A program made the translations under genes and the position numbers. From Janthinobacterium sp. SUN073 (GTDB taxonomy: Bacteria; Pseudomonadota; Gammaproteobacteria; Burkholderiales; Burkholderiaceae_D), in assembly GCF_030397665.1 (NCBI RefSeq), contig NZ_JAPUBT010000013.1, forward strand, positions 1-64,000: a stretch of 64,000 nt of DNA, written 5' to 3'. Shown one piece after another: positions 62,030 through 64,000 of this stretch; positions within the stretch are counted from its first letter, which is position 1; every line of letters starts with the position of its first letter. The notes under the pieces were generated by a model. It saw only the letters and a program-made list of their open reading frames with translations. It was not told the origin of the DNA and did not search any database.

Positions 62030-64000
62030 ATGAGCTCCCCTACCAATTTATTTGCGACCGTTCCCAAGCGGTCTGCCCGCGCTGCCGTGGCGCCTTTCCT
62101 GCCGATGTCGCGTGCCGAGATGGACGCGCTGGGCTGGGACCAGTGCGACGTCATCCTCGTCACGGGCGACGCCTACATCGACCATCCGAGTTTCGGCATG
62201 GCCCTCGTTGGCCGCCTGCTCGAAGCGCAAGGCTACCGCGTCGGCATCATCAGCCAGCCGGACTGGCTGTCGGCCGACGCCTTCCGCATCCTCGGCAAGC
62301 CGCGTTTGTACTACGGCATTACCGCCGGCAACATGGATTCCATGGTCAACCAGTACACGGCCGACCGCAAGATCCGCTCCGACGACGCCTATACGGCGAA
62401 TGCCGAACCGAATAAACGCCCGGACCGCGCCGTCACCGTGTACGCCCAGCGCGCGCGCGAAGCGTATCCCGACGTGCCGGTGGTCATCGGCAGCATCGAA
62501 GCGTCGCTGCGCCGCATCGCCCATTACGATTACTGGTCGGACAAGGTCCGCCGTTCCGTCTTGCCCGATTCCAAGGCTGATTTGTTGATCTTTGGCAATG
62601 CCGAACGGGCGCTGGTCGACCTGACGCACCGCCTCGCTGCCGGCGAAAACATCAAGGATATCCGCGACTTGCGCGGCACGGCCTTCATGGTGCCGGCCGG
62701 CTGGTTGCCCGGCGACGACTGGGGCGTGCACAATTCCACCCGCGTCGATGTACCCGGCAAGGTCGATCCGCACTACAGCCCGTACGAGATGGTGCAGGAA
62801 GACAAGACCGCCTGCGCCACGGAAAATGCCTCGAAATCGGCCGAAGTCATCAAGCCGATCCGCATCATGAGCCGCGAAGAGCGCCTGGCCATGGCCAAGG
62901 AAAAGCACGACAAGACCGTCGTGCGCCTGCCTGCGTATGACGTCGTCAAGGATGACCCCGTCATGTATGCGCACGCCTCGCGCGTGTTCCACCTGGAATC
63001 GAATCCCGGCAACGCGCGCGCCATGGTGCAGGCGCACGGCGAACGCGATGTGTGGCTCAATCCGCCGCCGCTGCCGCTGGCCATGGACGAGATGGATGGC
63101 GTGTACGACATGAACTACGCGCGCGCGCCGCACCCGAGCTATGGCAAGGCGCATATCCCGGCCTGGGAAATGATCCGCTTCTCCGTCAACATCATGCGCG
63201 GCTGTTTCGGCGGCTGCACCTTCTGCTCGATCACGGAGCATGAAGGCCGCATCATCCAGAGCCGTTCGGAGCCGTCCATCCTGCGCGAAATCGAGCATAT
63301 CCGAGATAAAACCAAAGGCTTTACGGGCACCATTTCCGATATGGGTGGTCCGACGGCGAATATGTATCGCCTCGCTTGCAAGGACAAAGAGATCGAAGTG
63401 TCGTGCCGCCGCCTGTCCTGCGTGTACCCCTCCATCTGCGTCAACCTGGGCACGGATCACAGCAAGCTCATTTCCCTGTACCGCAAGGCGCGCGCCATTC
63501 CCGGCATCAAGAAAGTGCTGATCAGCTCGGGCTTGCGCTACGACCTGGCCGTGCGTTCGCCAGAGTACGTGAAGGAACTGGTGACGCACCACGTCGGCGG
63601 TTTGCTGAAGATTGCGCCCGAGCACACGGAAGAGGGCACTTTGTCGAAGATGATGAAGCCCGGCATCGGCGCGTATGACGAGTTCAAGGAAATGTTCGAC
63701 CGTTTCTCGCTGGAAGCGGGCAAGAAGCAATACCTGATCCCGTACTTCATCGCGGCCCATCCGGGCACGACGGACCTGGACATGCTGAACCTGGCCCTGT
63801 GGCTGAAGAAAAACAATTTCAAGCTGGACCAGGTGCAAACCTTCATGCCCACGCCGATGGCCATGGCGACGACCATGTATCACACACGCAAGAATCCCCT
63901 GCGCAAGGTCACGGCAGATTCGGAAGTGGTGGAAACGGCGCGCAGCGGCAAGATCCGCCGCACGCATAAAGCTTTCCTGCGCTACCAGGACCCGGCCAAC
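62030..64000 (+). CDS. ygiQ: YgiQ-family radical SAM protein (3' truncated by window edge)
   Basis: 657 residues are visible and the frame is open at the window end. It begins [20 protein letters not shown]. The N-terminal part has [20 protein letters not shown]. The radical-SAM 4Fe-4S motif is CFGGCTFC (C-x3-C-x2-C), followed by [14 protein letters not shown]. The UPF0313/YgiQ family usually has about 700-780 residues, so most of the protein is here. The reaction of YgiQ is not established. Confidence 0.95.
   Translation, partial: MSSPTNLFATVPKRSARAAVAPFLPMSRAEMDALGWDQCDVILVTGDAYIDHPSFGMALVGRLLEAQGYRVGIISQPDWLSADAFRILGKPRLYYGITAGNMDSMVNQYTADRKIRSDDAYTANAEPNKRPDRAVTVYAQRAREAYPDVPVVIGSIEASLRRIAHYDYWSDKVRRSVLPDSKADLLIFGNAERALVDLTHRLAAGENIKDIRDLRGTAFMVPAGWLPGDDWGVHNSTRVDVPGKVDPHYSPYEMVQEDKTACATENASKSAEVIKPIRIMSREERLAMAKEKHDKTVVRLPAYDVVKDDPVMYAHASRVFHLESNPGNARAMVQAHGERDVWLNPPPLPLAMDEMDGVYDMNYARAPHPSYGKAHIPAWEMIRFSVNIMRGCFGGCTFCSITEHEGRIIQSRSEPSILREIEHIRDKTKGFTGTISDMGGPTANMYRLACKDKEIEVSCRRLSCVYPSICVNLGTDHSKLISLYRKARAIPGIKKVLISSGLRYDLAVRSPEYVKELVTHHVGGLLKIAPEHTEEGTLSKMMKPGIGAYDEFKEMFDRFSLEAGKKQYLIPYFIAAHPGTTDLDMLNLALWLKKNNFKLDQVQTFMPTPMAMATTMYHTRKNPLRKVTADSEVVETARSGKIRRTHKAFLRYQDPAN

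Noticed and set aside
62048..63967. 639-codon minus-strand frame opposite ygiQ
   Set aside because: The radical-SAM cysteine motif and YgiQ blocks are on the plus strand; the minus frame is a shadow.

Overview
The window is GC-rich, densely coding chromosomal DNA from a betaproteobacterium, most likely Oxalobacteraceae (Janthinobacterium/Massilia type). The grounds are gene order (gltBD, mlaFEDACB-ABC-bolA-murA-hisGD..CBHAFIE-HIT-tatABC), a short-form HisG, hemE beside priA, and protein character. This assignment comes from gene order and family knowledge, not from a database search.

Layout. Bases 1-7.1 kb: the end of an unknown gene, a YbjN protein, a SNF2-type helicase, a PAS histidine kinase with an OmpR-type response regulator, and a REP-associated (RAYT) transposase framed by four copies of a GGGWC repeat. 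7.1-13.4 kb: glutamate synthase gltBD, closed by tandem terminators. 13.6-21.2 kb: the Mla outer-membrane lipid asymmetry system, a second ABC exporter, an IbaG/BolA protein and murA, that is, envelope maintenance and peptidoglycan precursor synthesis. 21.3-29.2 kb: the histidine biosynthesis operon, which carries an extra DNA adenine methyltransferase gene between hisD and hisC. 29.2-31.3 kb: HIT hydrolase and tatABC, ended by a terminator.

31.3-40.8 kb, minus strand: a coiled-coil membrane protein built from 33-bp repeats, a DUF885 protein, a PH-like membrane protein, a second large SNF2 helicase and an S9 peptidase. 41-45 kb: hemE and priA, separated by an 840-bp AT-rich gap full of DnaA-box-like sites. 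45-53.8 kb: an ArgP-like LysR regulator divergent from a flavoprotein disulfide oxidoreductase, an HD-GYP protein that has lost its HD metal ligands, a PEP-CTERM protein, a DUF1857 protein, Rep helicase, a higBA-like toxin-antitoxin pair, SlyX and DUF6404.

53.8-58.5 kb: two tandem M3 metallopeptidase genes duplicated together with their leaders. 58.5-61.2 kb, minus strand: the most novel-looking locus, a three-gene PAAR / predicted peptidoglycan metallopeptidase / secreted-immunity cassette that looks like an orphan type VI secretion effector module. 61.3-64 kb: VF530, DUF4404, a REP hairpin, and a YgiQ radical-SAM gene running off the end.

No rRNA, tRNA, CRISPR array or complete prophage was seen.
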